NCBI GenBank assembly: GCA_021820965.1
Contig: JAKACZ010000002.1
Coordinates: forward strand, 62,001 to 126,000
Source of the DNA: Bacillota bacterium
GTDB taxonomy: Bacteria > Bacillota > Sulfobacillia > Sulfobacillales > Sulfobacillaceae
DNA: 64,000 nt
Reading direction: 5' to 3'
Shown: piece by piece, positions 9,392 through 18,775 of the stretch
Layout: the number at the start of each line of letters is the position of its first letter
Position numbering within the stretch: position 1 is the first letter of the stretch
Made by a program: the position numbers and the translations under genes
The notes under the pieces: generated by a model
What the model saw: the letters and a program-made list of their open reading frames with translations, nothing else
What the model was told of the DNA's origin: nothing
The model's database searches: none

Positions 9392-9925
9392 TTGCTGTAC
9401 GCCCCCACGAGCGACACCTTGGCTAAGCGCGTCAGCCTTTTGCGCATCGCATTTGGCATCATTTGGGCTATTGATGCGGCTTTTAAGTGGACGCCGTCGT
9501 TCCAACACAGTTATCTTGCGCAAGTTAAGGCCGCCGCCCAGGGCCAGCCGAGTTGGCTTGCGTGGCTTTTTCACGGGGCGGAGTCGGTCATTCGGATCGA
9601 TCCCCGTGCCTTTGCGGTGGCGACCGCGATTGTGGAGAGTGCCACGGCTGTTGGGCTCATTTTGGGATTCGCGCGTCGCAGTGGTTATGTCATCGGCTTC
9701 CTCTTCAGCCTGGTAGTGTGGGCTTTGGCCGAAGGGTTCGGTGGTCCTTACACGGCCGGTAGTACTGATGTGGGTACCGGTATCATTTATGCTATCGTTT
9801 TTGCCGCTCTTTTCGGACTTGATCGGGCGGTGGGTCCCAGCCCCTGGTCCCTGGATTCGTGGCTTGAGCGTCGCTGGAAGTCATGGCAAGACGTGTCCGA
9901 ACCCTCCCGTTCCTCGTCCCTTTAA
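9392..9925 (+). CDS. DoxX-like membrane protein
   Basis: A 177-residue integral membrane protein with four predicted helices: about residues 15-31, 75-96, 103-122 and 130-148. The helix order and the EGFGGPYTAGSTDVGTGIIY loop resemble DoxX/DoxD-type small membrane proteins, which are linked to quinone-coupled redox in some bacteria. The exact activity is not deducible. I choose the TTG at 9392 because GGAGGAGGT lies just before it. The longer frame from 9302 has no such site and its extra residues are not hydrophobic. It is a single gene. Confidence 0.6.
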   Translation: MLYAPTSDTLAKRVSLLRIAFGIIWAIDAAFKWTPSFQHSYLAQVKAAAQGQPSWLAWLFHGAESVIRIDPRAFAVATAIVESATAVGLILGFARRSGYVIGFLFSLVVWALAEGFGGPYTAGSTDVGTGIIYAIVFAALFGLDRAVGPSPWSLDSWLERRWKSWQDVSEPSRSSSL

Positions 9926-9980
9926 GGTGAATGCCCCGGCGAAACAGCAGGAAGCAATCGGGGTAGGTGGCAAGGGCGCC

Positions 9981-10736
9981 CTAAGCGTACTCGAACGGCG
10001 CTAATTTCCACCCTTCCGCCCGCACCTGCTCGGGGTCATGACTAAAGAAGGGGCGCGCTCCGTGCTCGGCCAGCTTCAGGAGTCGTTTGAGCGATTTGCG
10101 TGCCAGAACGGGATCTTTGGCGGCGCCCAGCCGGTCCACGGAAAAGTGCGATCGGGTGTAGACGGCGTCAGAGGTGATGAGCACGGCCCGATCGGAGAGT
10201 TCGACCAGCAGAGATTGGTGTCCCAACGTATGCCCCGGAGTAAAGAGCAGAGTGACGCCTGGAGCTAACTCGGTATCTCCCGAGAACAACGTCAGCCGCG
10301 ACGGGCCCGGGGGTTGGAAGGCCAGATCGGGATAGGTGGCGCGGTCGGTTTCCGCCGCGCGATATTCCGCCTCTTGAATGCCGAAGGCATTGTTGGTAAA
10401 CGCTTCGTTGCCGCCAGCGTGATCGAAGTGGCAATGGGAGTTTACCACTAAATCAATGTCCAGTGGCATCAAATTAAGATTTCGCAGTTGGGCCGAAATA
10501 TGATCATCCGGCGTCAGAACCGGTGTCAACAACGGCACAGCATCTTCCCCTAAGAGTCCCGCCGGATCGGTGCGGCAGCGGTGCGAGCAGCCGGTATCGA
10601 ACAAAATCAGACTGTCTTTGGTGCGTACTAGGTAGGTGTAGACGGGGATGCGAAGCCGCCGCCCCCGCGGCGCTTCGGGTGACAAGACGGACAAGTCCGA
10701 GTGGAAAAATCCTGCGGGAATGATGGTGAGACTCAT
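9981..10736 (-). CDS. Metallo-beta-lactamase-fold hydrolase, N-acyl-homoserine-lactonase-like
   Basis: A 251-residue MBL-fold metallohydrolase. The zinc-binding motif is SHCHFDHAGG; further ligands are in TPGHTLGH and SDAVY. The N-terminal arrangement (PVYTYLVRTKDSLILFDTGC) and length resemble the AHL-lactonase (AiiA-like) branch, but substrate specificity cannot be read from motifs alone. The ATG at 10736 follows AAAGGAG by 11 bases and begins MSLTIIPAG; the longer frame to 10820 adds a non-conserved leader. It is divergent from the deacetylase gene at 10855. Confidence 0.8.
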   Translation of the reverse strand: MSLTIIPAGFFHSDLSVLSPEAPRGRRLRIPVYTYLVRTKDSLILFDTGCSHRCRTDPAGLLGEDAVPLLTPVLTPDDHISAQLRNLNLMPLDIDLVVNSHCHFDHAGGNEAFTNNAFGIQEAEYRAAETDRATYPDLAFQPPGPSRLTLFSGDTELAPGVTLLFTPGHTLGHQSLLVELSDRAVLITSDAVYTRSHFSVDRLGAAKDPVLARKSLKRLLKLAEHGARPFFSHDPEQVRAEGWKLAPFEYA

Positions 10737-10854
10737 GCGTGAGGTCGCTCCTTTCGACGGGATATTCGCGGTTTTTGAGTAAATTTCCTGCTGTGCATCA
10801 TATCCGGGCTCGGGGCGCATCCTACCCCCAGCTCTAACGAGAAGGATGATGTAG

Positions 10855-11559
10855 ATGCGTTGGGCAAGCTTTATTCTGGCTGCGCTCTTTTCCTGGTTTC
10901 CGCTGCCTCACCATCGTCTCGCGGTCACCCGACCGGCACCGCTAATTAAGCAGGTACTAACCACTAAGAAGGTGGTGGCGCTCACCTTCGACGATGGACC
11001 GACCGCCAACTGGACGCCCAAGGTTTTGCAAGTGCTCAAAGAAAATCATGTGAAAGCTACGTTCTTTGTGATTGGAAATCAAGCCGTGAAGCGACCGGCT
11101 CTTGTCAAAGAGGAAGTGGACGCCAAAATGGAGATTGGCAGCCACGGGTACGAGCACAAGATTTTGCGCCATAGTAGTGCGGAGGTGGTTAAGCAGGAGG
11201 CTCAACAAAATGAAGTGCTCCTTACCTCGCTCGGCGTGCCCAAGCCCACGCTCTACCGGCTTCCCGCCGGTGCCTCGGACTCCACCGCGCTTCGGGTGCT
11301 GGGTCAGATGGGCTACAAGGTTATCGGCTGGTCGATTGACACCCGAGACTGGCGCCGGCGGTACACGGCGGAAGACATTGCCAAGCAGGTAGAAAATGAG
11401 GCTAGCCCGGGTGCCATCATCATTTTCCACGATGGCCCCAACTCTTCAGAGGCCACGGTGGATGCGGTAAAGCAAATCATCCCCGCGTTAAAAACGCAGG
11501 GATATCAGTTTGACACCGTCAGCCAGCTGTTAAAGCTGGAGAAATTTGCGGGGCGATAA
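10855..11559 (+). CDS. Secreted polysaccharide deacetylase
   Basis: NodB-homology deacetylase acting on cell-wall or extracellular GlcNAc polymers. The 234-residue protein has an N-terminal signal or anchor segment (about 1-18, rich in F/W/A/L) and the family motifs TFDDGP (44-49), GSHGYEH (95-101, metal-binding histidines), the RLPAG motif, and the late IIIFHDGP. The ATG follows GAGAAGG. It is probably exported and involved in peptidoglycan modification, like Bacillus PdaA or other small deacetylases. No sporulation-specific signal is visible. Confidence 0.88.
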   Translation: MRWASFILAALFSWFPLPHHRLAVTRPAPLIKQVLTTKKVVALTFDDGPTANWTPKVLQVLKENHVKATFFVIGNQAVKRPALVKEEVDAKMEIGSHGYEHKILRHSSAEVVKQEAQQNEVLLTSLGVPKPTLYRLPAGASDSTALRVLGQMGYKVIGWSIDTRDWRRRYTAEDIAKQVENEASPGAIIIFHDGPNSSEATVDAVKQIIPALKTQGYQFDTVSQLLKLEKFAGR

Positions 11560-12025
11560 GTCAGCATATCGAGCTCCATGGGCCCGGCACTCAAATGTCC
11601 CATAGTTTGGCGAGTTCCGGCTTGGAATGACCAATCGTCCGTTGCGCCCTATGGCCGTCCTTTCCTTTTTGCTTGTTGACGTAGGTTTTTGCCCTTCCGC
11701 CAGGTTGTACCCCTTGTACCCCTGCCATGGGGCGCCCGAGGCTTGGAAAAAAGGCCTTCCGGGATGGTCGGATGCCATTTTGTGGGGGGCGGTAAGATGC
11801 GGCCTCCATCGGCACACAATGACATGTTCCAGGTGCCAAAACCTTCATGCGATCAATCCCGCGTCGCAGGTTTTGTTGAATGATTGTCCTCAGCTGATTG
11901 TAGACAACATGAGAATAGACGGGCGTTTAAGGGATTCTGTCTCGTCGGCCGATCTTGCTGACCTCTAAAAAATTCCTGCGTGAACCGTCGGGTTTGGGCT
12001 AACACTGGAAGATGAGGTGACGCCG
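11560..12025. other. Intergenic stretch, nothing recognised
   Basis: About 465 bp between two secreted carbohydrate-active proteins. Short frames exist on both strands but lack ribosome sites and motifs. No terminator with a T-run is visible. Confidence 0.4.
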
Positions 12026-13027
12026 GTGAGAATAATCGCGCAATGGTGGAAAGCAGGGGTCGTGTCGGTGGTGAGTGGTTTATTGGCGTTGGGCTCGTCA
12101 GCAACGCTCTTGGTCCATGCCGAGGCACCACCACTGCAGGTAATCGGCTTTTGGGCGAATGACGCCACGTCCGGTTTAAACGGCCTATATAAATATCCAC
12201 GATCAATTACCTGGTTCGCACCCTTCTGGTATTCGGTTGACGCTCAGGGCCGGCTGATTAATCGGGTTGACACCAAGATTCTGGCCCAAGTGCGGGCCCA
12301 CCATATCCCCATCACACCCTTGGTCAATGACGGAACCGGAACCCAGGCTTTCCTGGCCAGTAGCTCGACGCAGATCAGCGCCGCACGCAATATTGCCGAC
12401 ATGGTAAAAAAGGAACACTTTCAAGGGGTCTGCATCGACTTCGAGCCGCCGCACACGTCATTGGCCAAAGAGCTAGATGCGTTTTCGCGGGATTTGCGTG
12501 ACTTTCTCCCCCACGGAGCGGTGTTTACCATGTCGGTAGTTCCGCATTCCGCGGGCGCCTATAACTGGAAACAACTCACGCCGGAAGTTAACCAATTTGT
12601 TCTGATGAGCTATGACCAGCATGACGACGGTTCCTACGCCGGGCCTGTGGCCGCAACCCCCTGGGTGCAGAGCATCCTGGCACGGATGGAACGGTCTGTG
12701 CCGGGATACAAAATCGACTTAGGTGTAGCGGTCTACGGCTATACTTGGCATGCAGGCAGCACCAAGGCGACCACCGTGCCTTTCAACGCGGTGACCCCGA
12801 CCATGCGCAGTCATGCTAAATGGGACACCCTGGACCAGGAAACCTACGCAACCTACCCCAGCGCTGGCGGAAAAATCATTGCCTGGTGGGAGTCACTGCA
12901 GGGCATGAACCAGAAGATCAACCTGGCCAAGCGAGATCATGTGGCTGGTATTGCACTCTGGCACACGGGTTATGCCAATGATGCGGTGTATCAGCTTTTG
13001 CTGCACCAGATCGGTAAACAACCATAA
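12026..13027 (+). CDS. Secreted glycoside hydrolase family 18-like protein
   Basis: A 333-residue protein with a signal peptide (about 1-33, SGLLALGSSATLLVHA) and a GH18-type barrel. The catalytic strand GVCIDFEPP carries E140 in the position of the family's general acid; the preceding DxD is reduced to I-D, as in spore-cortex or YaaH-like relatives. VLMSYDQHDD and GVAVYGYTWH are further family strands. It lacks LysM repeats. It may hydrolyse peptidoglycan or chitin-like glycans; substrate unknown. Start chosen at the GTG at 12026, five bases after GAGGTGA. Confidence 0.8.
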   Translation: MRIIAQWWKAGVVSVVSGLLALGSSATLLVHAEAPPLQVIGFWANDATSGLNGLYKYPRSITWFAPFWYSVDAQGRLINRVDTKILAQVRAHHIPITPLVNDGTGTQAFLASSSTQISAARNIADMVKKEHFQGVCIDFEPPHTSLAKELDAFSRDLRDFLPHGAVFTMSVVPHSAGAYNWKQLTPEVNQFVLMSYDQHDDGSYAGPVAATPWVQSILARMERSVPGYKIDLGVAVYGYTWHAGSTKATTVPFNAVTPTMRSHAKWDTLDQETYATYPSAGGKIIAWWESLQGMNQKINLAKRDHVAGIALWHTGYANDAVYQLLLHQIGKQP

Positions 13028-13443
13028 GAGAAATACCGGGTTCGACAGAGGATACTCCTTGTCCGCACATTAGATTTGTGCTTTGGCTAACGCGTGCTTT
13101 CGCTAATATTAAGTTCTCGCAGGTACGCCCTCTCGCTACTTATCGGTCTTTGTGAGGGTTTCGACAAGATCCGGGAAGCTCCGTCTCTTGGGCTTAAGCA
13201 GGGTGCGCTTCGAACGCCCATGCGGCAACGAGTCCAAGTCATAGCAACAACTGCCCGACAGCTACTCCCAAGACGGTCCGCCCATCGGGGTCGCGCGAGA
13301 CTCGTACAACGCCATGCCTCACCCGCTCGCCTATTGCCCAAAGAGTGCATTCTCCGTGAAATCCTCGCTACCCGAACAAGAAGACGGGAATCTCTCTGAA
13401 CGTATTTGTTGAGGACTTTCGGAGCGGCTCATGTGGACCCCTC
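13028..13443. other. Intergenic stretch with possible decayed coding
   Basis: About 415 bp. On the minus strand a short run VRVSRDPDGRTVLGVAV near 13270-13330 looks protein-like but is interrupted in neighbouring frames. I cannot identify it. The right end carries the promoter of the dehydrogenase gene. Confidence 0.3.
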
Positions 13444-13452
13444 TGCTATAAT
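13444..13452 (+). promoter_or_regulatory. Extended -10 promoter for the dehydrogenase gene
   Basis: TGCTATAAT (TG 13444-13445, TATAAT 13447-13452) is a consensus extended -10 element 21 bp upstream of the start region; AAGGGGG follows as the ribosome site. Confidence 0.6.
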
Positions 13453-13473
13453 CGGGAAAGCGAAGGGGGAGAC

Positions 13474-14502
13474 GTGATGAAGGCCGTATTGTTTGATGAG
13501 TTTGGCGATGAGAGCGTTTTGGCCTATCGAGAGACGGATACGCCCGAACCGGGTCCAGGCGAGGTACTGGTGAGGGTGTCGCGGGTCGGGGTCAATCGGC
13601 TGGATTTGATGGCCCGTGTGGGACAGGTGGGAAAGATTTCCCTGCCGCATATTTCCGGCTCTGAAGTTGCTGGAGTTGTAGAAAAAGCCGGGCCACTATC
13701 GTCGGTGCCGGCTGGGCTGCGGGTGGCGGTTGCACCTTACTTATACTGCGGTCAGTGCGAGTCATGCCTTCGCGGCGAAGAAAACGTGTGCCTCAAAAGC
13801 GACATCTTAGGGCTTGGCTCGATGGGAGGCTATGCGGAGTATGTGGTGGTACCGGAAAAAAGTCTGGTGCCGGTTCCCCAAGGAGTTAGCGATAGCGCTG
13901 CGGCTGCGGTAACCCTGTCCACAATTACCGCTTGGCATATGCTGGTGGAACAAGCACGGGTCCGCCCCGGAGACGTCGTTTTAGTATGGGCGGCGGGCTC
14001 GGGCGTAGGCAGCGCTGCTGTACAAATCGCCAGGCTTCAGGGTGCTGAGGTGATTGCCACGGCCGGGAGCGACGAGAAAGTGTCTCGGGCCGTGTCTCAA
14101 TACGGGGCGAAGTGGGGAATCAACTACCGCCGGCAGGACGTGGTCGAGGAGGTCAGGCGCATCACCCACAAGCGCGGGGTGGATGTGGTGTTTGAGCACC
14201 TAGGAGCCGACACCATGGCGTCCAGCCTCAAGTGCCTGGCGCGCGGCGGCACCGTCGTGACCTGCGGCACCTTGACCGGAACTCGGACCGAGGTGGATTT
14301 GTGGTCGCTGTTCGCCAAGGAGTTGCGTTTGGTGGGGTCGTACGGGGGCACCCGGCGGGACTTGGCCGATGTCTTGAAGCTGGTAGCCGACGGACGGCTA
14401 GAGGCGGTGATAGATCGGGAAATGCCCTTAAAAGAGGCTGCCCAGGCGCAGGCTCGTATGGCCGGGCGCGGCCAGTTCGGCAAAATCTTATTGGCGCCTT
14501 AG
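13474..14502 (+). CDS. Zinc-type medium-chain dehydrogenase/reductase
   Basis: A 342-residue member of the MDR (alcohol dehydrogenase / quinone oxidoreductase) superfamily. The N-terminal GroES-like domain carries SGSEVAGVVEKAG and the structural-zinc lobe C-GQC-ESC-LRGEENVC (four cysteines). The Rossmann NAD(P) domain shows AAGSGVGSAAVQIARLQGA. The catalytic-zinc pattern is altered: the usual GHE is replaced by GSE, so it may act as a zinc-independent quinone-type reductase. Start is GTG 13474 or ATG 13477 (adjacent codons). It is a single gene with its own promoter. Confidence 0.85.
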   Translation: MMKAVLFDEFGDESVLAYRETDTPEPGPGEVLVRVSRVGVNRLDLMARVGQVGKISLPHISGSEVAGVVEKAGPLSSVPAGLRVAVAPYLYCGQCESCLRGEENVCLKSDILGLGSMGGYAEYVVVPEKSLVPVPQGVSDSAAAAVTLSTITAWHMLVEQARVRPGDVVLVWAAGSGVGSAAVQIARLQGAEVIATAGSDEKVSRAVSQYGAKWGINYRRQDVVEEVRRITHKRGVDVVFEHLGADTMASSLKCLARGGTVVTCGTLTGTRTEVDLWSLFAKELRLVGSYGGTRRDLADVLKLVADGRLEAVIDREMPLKEAAQAQARMAGRGQFGKILLAP

Positions 14503-14781
14503 TCGCCAGACGACTAAAAATACCCAGGAAAATTGTAGGAAATAAAATGTTGTCTGTCGAAATTCTCATTTGTCAGTAATCCGTATGAACCGCCGAATTC
14601 GACAGGGCTCCGAGGCTGACTCTCGGGGCCGTGTCATTTTTTATGCGGCGATAGGCAACACTGAACAGGGAAGCATGTTAAGGGAGGGGTTGTCGCGCGT
14701 TCCAAGGACTTTTGGAAGGACAATGGACTGTTCGGCGCGGCGTCTCTCATCGCCGGTCTTTTTAACTATCTATATCACGTC

Positions 14782-15906
14782 GTGCTGGCTCGTGTGCTGG
14801 GGCCGGGCCACTATGGCGACTTGGCCACATTTCTCAATGTCACCGCCTTTTTAGTGCTGCCGGGGCCGGTCATCACTCTCCTGTACACCCGAATTGGCCG
14901 CAGGCGGGGCCCGGCGTCGAAGCAGGAGTCGCTCTGGCTTTGGAGCAGCGGTCTGGCGCTCTGGATCTCGCTGGCGCTATTTTCTCGCCCGCTCGGCCAT
15001 ATGCTTCATGTGAGTCCGTTTCTCCTCATTGTGTTCAGCCTGGAAGTGGTTCCGTCGCTGGCGTTGGCGGCCAACATGGGGGTCTTGCAGCGGGTGCGGT
15101 GGTACCTCAGGGTCGGGTTCCTCACTGTCCTTATTACCGCGTTTCGCGTGATTGCCGCCGCCATCGCCGTGTTTGTGCGGATTTACCCACTGTTCTTGGT
15201 TGGCATCTTAGAAGGACTGGCCGCCTTCATTACCTTTTACGTGAGCCGTCGCTGCGCCGCCCAGGCTCCCTGGGTGGGTGAGCCTTCCAAAGCAGAGGTC
15301 ATTTCCGGCACCGCTGTCGTAGGGGTGATTAACTCATTGTTTGCCATCGCCGACGGCCTTTTGGCGAAATATTCGCTAGGCCCGTTGGCGGCCGGGCAGT
15401 TTAACGGGATGGCCACCATCGGCCATACGGTTCAGTTCATTTCGGGAAGCTTCGGCACGGTGATGTTGACCTCCATTATTACCGATCCCACGCGGCGGTT
15501 CCGCTTTTTAGCGCTGACCGGCATCGTTTACGGGGGGCTGGCCGGTTTAGCGGAATATCTCTTTCTGGCCCACCGCCGGTGGGTGGTAATGACGGTACTG
15601 GGCGGTCACTTTGCCCCGGTTATGGCGTGGCTCCCGTATTACGGATGGGGTATGATAGCGTTGGGTTTGATTAATATCGCCATGCTGTATTCGGTGGCGT
15701 CGAAACGATGGGAAGCTATTGCCACCACAAGCCTGGGACTGGGCGTATGGATTTGGCGGCTATCTCACTCGCACAGTGTCGGCGCCTTTGTTCGAGCCAC
15801 GACCAGCACCATGGCGGCAGTTTGTGTGGCGACGGCAGCCATTATGGTGGCTGTGGAAATCAGGCGGACGTCCCGCGGCCCTCTGAAACGGCAGGTGAGG
15901 GTGTAG
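14782..15906 (+). CDS. MOP-superfamily polysaccharide flippase-like membrane protein
   Basis: A polytopic membrane protein (374 residues from the first canonical start) with about ten to twelve predicted helices, resembling Wzx/MATE-type lipid-linked sugar flippases. The frame is open upstream to 14665 and encodes a good first helix (LFGAASLIAGLFNYLYHVVL) that joins ARVLGPGHYGDLATF. That stretch has no ATG, GTG or TTG in frame, although GGGAGGGG at 14682-14689 is an excellent ribosome site with a TTG one frame off at 14690. Either a frameshift or a non-standard start is involved. The next gene follows after 23 bp. Confidence 0.7.
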   Translation: MLARVLGPGHYGDLATFLNVTAFLVLPGPVITLLYTRIGRRRGPASKQESLWLWSSGLALWISLALFSRPLGHMLHVSPFLLIVFSLEVVPSLALAANMGVLQRVRWYLRVGFLTVLITAFRVIAAAIAVFVRIYPLFLVGILEGLAAFITFYVSRRCAAQAPWVGEPSKAEVISGTAVVGVINSLFAIADGLLAKYSLGPLAAGQFNGMATIGHTVQFISGSFGTVMLTSIITDPTRRFRFLALTGIVYGGLAGLAEYLFLAHRRWVVMTVLGGHFAPVMAWLPYYGWGMIALGLINIAMLYSVASKRWEAIATTSLGLGVWIWRLSHSHSVGAFVRATTSTMAAVCVATAAIMVAVEIRRTSRGPLKRQVRV

Positions 15907-15929
15907 GGAATCAAAAGGAGGACAATCCT

Positions 15930-17453
15930 GTGCTGACGGTGGGTCAAGCGCTGGAAGGATCGGCACGGCGGTATCCCGACAAGCCGGCCTTAATTTTTGG
16001 CACTGAGATGCGCACGTACCGAGAACTGAACCAACGGGCTAATCGCATGGCGCATGCTTTTTTGGCTCAGGGCTTAAAGCCCCAAGATCGGGTCGCACTG
16101 CTGCTGCCGAACGGCTTAGCCATGGCAGAGGCGTATTTCGCTTTGGGTAAGGCGGGTCTGGTTGGGGTGCCGCTCAACCTGCGTTGGCAGCCCGGCGAAA
16201 TCATCTACGCAGTGATGGACGCCCAAGTGTCGATGGTGTTGGCCGATCGGGAATTGGCGCCGCTGCTAAATCAGGCTGCGGGTACGATGCCGGTTTTTTA
16301 CACGGGCGGCTACGATGATCCCAGACGGGACTGGGATCGAATCAGCCAAGGGCAGCCCGATGGGGTGACCGACGTATTCATCGGCGAACAGGATCCCTGG
16401 GTGATTGTGTACACTTCGGGCACTACTGGACGCCCCAAAGGCGCGGTGCGTTCGCATTATTCCAATGTCATCATTGCGCTGGAGTTGGTCTCGGAGCTGG
16501 GTATCACCGCTAAGGACATCGGCTTTGCCATTTTGCCCATGTTTCACGTCAACTCAATGTGGTTTGTCACCTTATCGTTGGCCGTGGGCGCTACTTGCGT
16601 CATCTATCCCCATCGCAGTTTTCACCCTCAGCATGTCATCGACGAGATGAACCGGCACAAGGTGACCTACAGCATGTTTGTGCCCACGCTGTTAACCTTT
16701 TTGGCCGATGCGGTCGAGCAGGGGAAAATCGATGCGGAGTCGCTCCGGGTGATGATGACCTCGTCGGCACCGCTCGATCCCACGCTCAGGGATCGACTCC
16801 TCCGCGGTTTTCCCAATGTTGAGCTCTATGACGTCTACGGCGCCTCTGAGTTAGGTGCGTCTACCCTAATCCGCCATGAAGTCGGCGGGATTGTTGGATC
16901 GGTCGGATATCCCGCCATCGGGCAAGAGGTGCGGGTCTTGGATGAAAATAAGCAACCCGTGGCACCGGGGGTAATCGGGGAGGTCTTTCTGCGTGGGCCG
17001 TCACTCATGACAGAATACTGGCGAAATCCGAAGGCTACGCGTGAGTCGTTTACCGAAGATGGTTTTCTCACGGTCGGCGATATGGGATATCTGACTCCCG
17101 AGGGGGTGCTGTATCTGGTCGACCGGAAGAAGGACATGATTATCGTGTCGGGCGAGAACGTCTATCCTACCGAGGTGGAAAACGTGCTACTAAGCCACCC
17201 GGCGGTGGCGTTGGCCGCAGCGGTGGGAATACCGGACCCTCGACGTGGTGAACGAGTGGCGGCGATGGTGGTGACGCGTCCAGGCAAATCGGTCGAGGTC
17301 GCTGAGTTGGAAGAGCTTTGCCGACGGAACCTGGCCGATTACAAACGCCCCTTCGCCATCGAGGCGGTCGAGGAGCTGCCGCTGGGGCCCACTTCGAAAG
17401 TCGTGAGACGACTGGCACGTGATCAGTGGATGGAGCGCCATGCGGTAACATAG
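15930..17453 (+). CDS. Acyl-CoA synthetase (AMP-dependent ligase)
   Basis: A 507-residue adenylate-forming enzyme that activates a carboxylic acid as acyl-AMP and then the CoA thioester. Motifs: A3 YTSGTTGRPKGAV, A5 VYGASELG, A8 GDMGYLTPEGVLYLVDRKKD, hinge GENVYPTEVENVL, and the catalytic lysine of A10 in LGPTSKVVRR. Most like medium/long-chain fatty-acyl or feruloyl-type ligases; chain length is not predictable. Start GTG 15930 with AAAGGAGG eight bases before it; the upstream extension lies in the flippase gene. It is probably co-transcribed with the flippase. Confidence 0.87.
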   Translation: MLTVGQALEGSARRYPDKPALIFGTEMRTYRELNQRANRMAHAFLAQGLKPQDRVALLLPNGLAMAEAYFALGKAGLVGVPLNLRWQPGEIIYAVMDAQVSMVLADRELAPLLNQAAGTMPVFYTGGYDDPRRDWDRISQGQPDGVTDVFIGEQDPWVIVYTSGTTGRPKGAVRSHYSNVIIALELVSELGITAKDIGFAILPMFHVNSMWFVTLSLAVGATCVIYPHRSFHPQHVIDEMNRHKVTYSMFVPTLLTFLADAVEQGKIDAESLRVMMTSSAPLDPTLRDRLLRGFPNVELYDVYGASELGASTLIRHEVGGIVGSVGYPAIGQEVRVLDENKQPVAPGVIGEVFLRGPSLMTEYWRNPKATRESFTEDGFLTVGDMGYLTPEGVLYLVDRKKDMIIVSGENVYPTEVENVLLSHPAVALAAAVGIPDPRRGERVAAMVVTRPGKSVEVAELEELCRRNLADYKRPFAIEAVEELPLGPTSKVVRRLARDQWMERHAVT

Positions 17454-17945
17454 CGAAATGCGGGAACCTCCACCTAGCTTGCTTTTTGCTATGGCGGCGA
17501 GCGCGCCAGTGCTCGACGGCGGGGCGGTCACGGTGGGACTGGAGACGACGGTGAGGGCGGCATGGTAGCACCCACCCCGAAAAAGCGTCATCGGTACGCA
17601 TAGGCATTCTGCTGACTCTGCCATGTCCCAAGTCGCAGCGTCCCCATCCATCGCGCCGCATCGGCATTCAGCAGTGACTTTCAACCTGCGCACCCCGGAT
17701 AGAGGCTTCACGGCGACACCTTAGATGTGCCCCTTGCCGCATGAACCATAAGGTATCGGCGTAGAATTGCTGGATGAAGGCATCAGTAGGTGAAGGCTGC
17801 GGGTCGCAATTTTTCCCGGGTTTCGGCAAAGGTTTCTTTCCTGTTATACCCGGGCAGAGGCAGGAAGAGTTCTCAAAATGGCGAAGACCTATCGCAAGGA
17901 CGGTCGTATCATGGTATCGGAGAATTGCAGAGCGAGGTGAGCGGA
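17454..17945. other. Intergenic stretch, nothing recognised
   Basis: About 490 bp. A minus-strand run DAFIQQFYADTLWFMRQGA near 17720-17780 looks like a short coding relic but matches nothing I can name. The rest shows no motif. Confidence 0.3.
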
Positions 17946-18410
17946 ATGAAATTGGCTGAGGCACTGGCCGAGCGCAAGGCGTTGTCTGACCGCGCAACAG
18001 CGCTGGCCCAACGGGCCCGCCATAGCGTCATTGCACCTGAAGGCCGCACGCCAGTGGAAGCGGTCGCCGAAATACTGGTGGAAATTGAACAGGCGCTAGA
18101 GCGCTGGGAGGAGCGCGTCGTGCAAATAAACCGGACCAACGTGGAGGTGCGGTTGGGCAACGGGCTTACACTGATGGAGGCGCTTGCCCGGCGCGACCGC
18201 TTGACCCGGCAGATCGCCATCCTTATGGAACTTATGCAGGTGGTGACCGGGGGACCGCACGAACGGTTTGCCATGGTTCCACGGGAAATACCCATGGTGC
18301 CCACAATAGATATGAGCGGGCTGCAGGGTCGGATTGATGCTATGTCCGGCGAGCGGATGGCTCTCGATCTGGCGATTCAGCAGGCGGGCTGGGTAAACGA
18401 CGTTAAGTGA
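17946..18410 (+). CDS. DIP1984 family protein
   Basis: A 154-residue soluble, strongly helical protein. The N-terminus MKLAEALAERKALSDR, the central INRTNVEVRL, LMEALARRDRL and the C-terminal VPTIDMSGLQGRIDAMS...IQQAGW are the conserved blocks of the DIP1984/septicolysin-like family, which is of unknown function. The ATG at 17946 is preceded by GAGGTGAGCGGA; the longer frame from 17790 adds a low-quality leader. It is a single gene. Confidence 0.85.
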   Translation: MKLAEALAERKALSDRATALAQRARHSVIAPEGRTPVEAVAEILVEIEQALERWEERVVQINRTNVEVRLGNGLTLMEALARRDRLTRQIAILMELMQVVTGGPHERFAMVPREIPMVPTIDMSGLQGRIDAMSGERMALDLAIQQAGWVNDVK

Positions 18411-18775
18411 TCCAGGCGTGGTGTAGTGGTGCAATACGTTCCATCTCCAAAGTCCTGCGGACGCTGGAGAAACCGGCACTCCTTCGGCCCTCGCACAGTG
18501 CAAAGGGTACAGCGCACAGGGGCAGAGGATACAAGGCACGGTGCACTTTGGGACGTGTGGCTCATGAGGGTGGGATTGGGGATGGTTGGATACGGTGTCG
18601 AGAATCCAGTGATGACGGGCTGACTGTTCGGCCCGTCACGGTGTCTAGGCTGCACTGACCGGAGAGTCGAGGCCAGGGGGCCGCGGTCACCGGGAATACC
18701 CGGCTCAACAGGGTGGCTCTCTTGCGGTATCATGGGACTACGCCATGAGGGCGAATCTTCCAGTGAGGTGATGGA
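18411..18775. other. Intergenic stretch with one hairpin
   Basis: A GACGGGC/GCCCGTC hairpin lies at about 18613-18636 but is not followed by a T-run, so it is not a clear terminator. No gene is seen. Confidence 0.35.

Noticed and set aside
13030-13060. GGTTCGACAGAGGAT resembles the conserved start of tmRNA.
   Set aside because: No preceding GGGG acceptor strand, no tag-peptide reading frame and no 3' T-arm/CCA partner within 400 bp.
14499-14517. TTAGTCG-CCAGA-CGACTAA hairpin after the dehydrogenase gene as a terminator.
   Set aside because: Followed by A-run, not T-run, on the coding strand; the opposite strand has no gene ending there.
18613-18636. GACGGGC...GCCCGTC hairpin as an intrinsic terminator.
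   Set aside because: No T-run after the stem on either strand.
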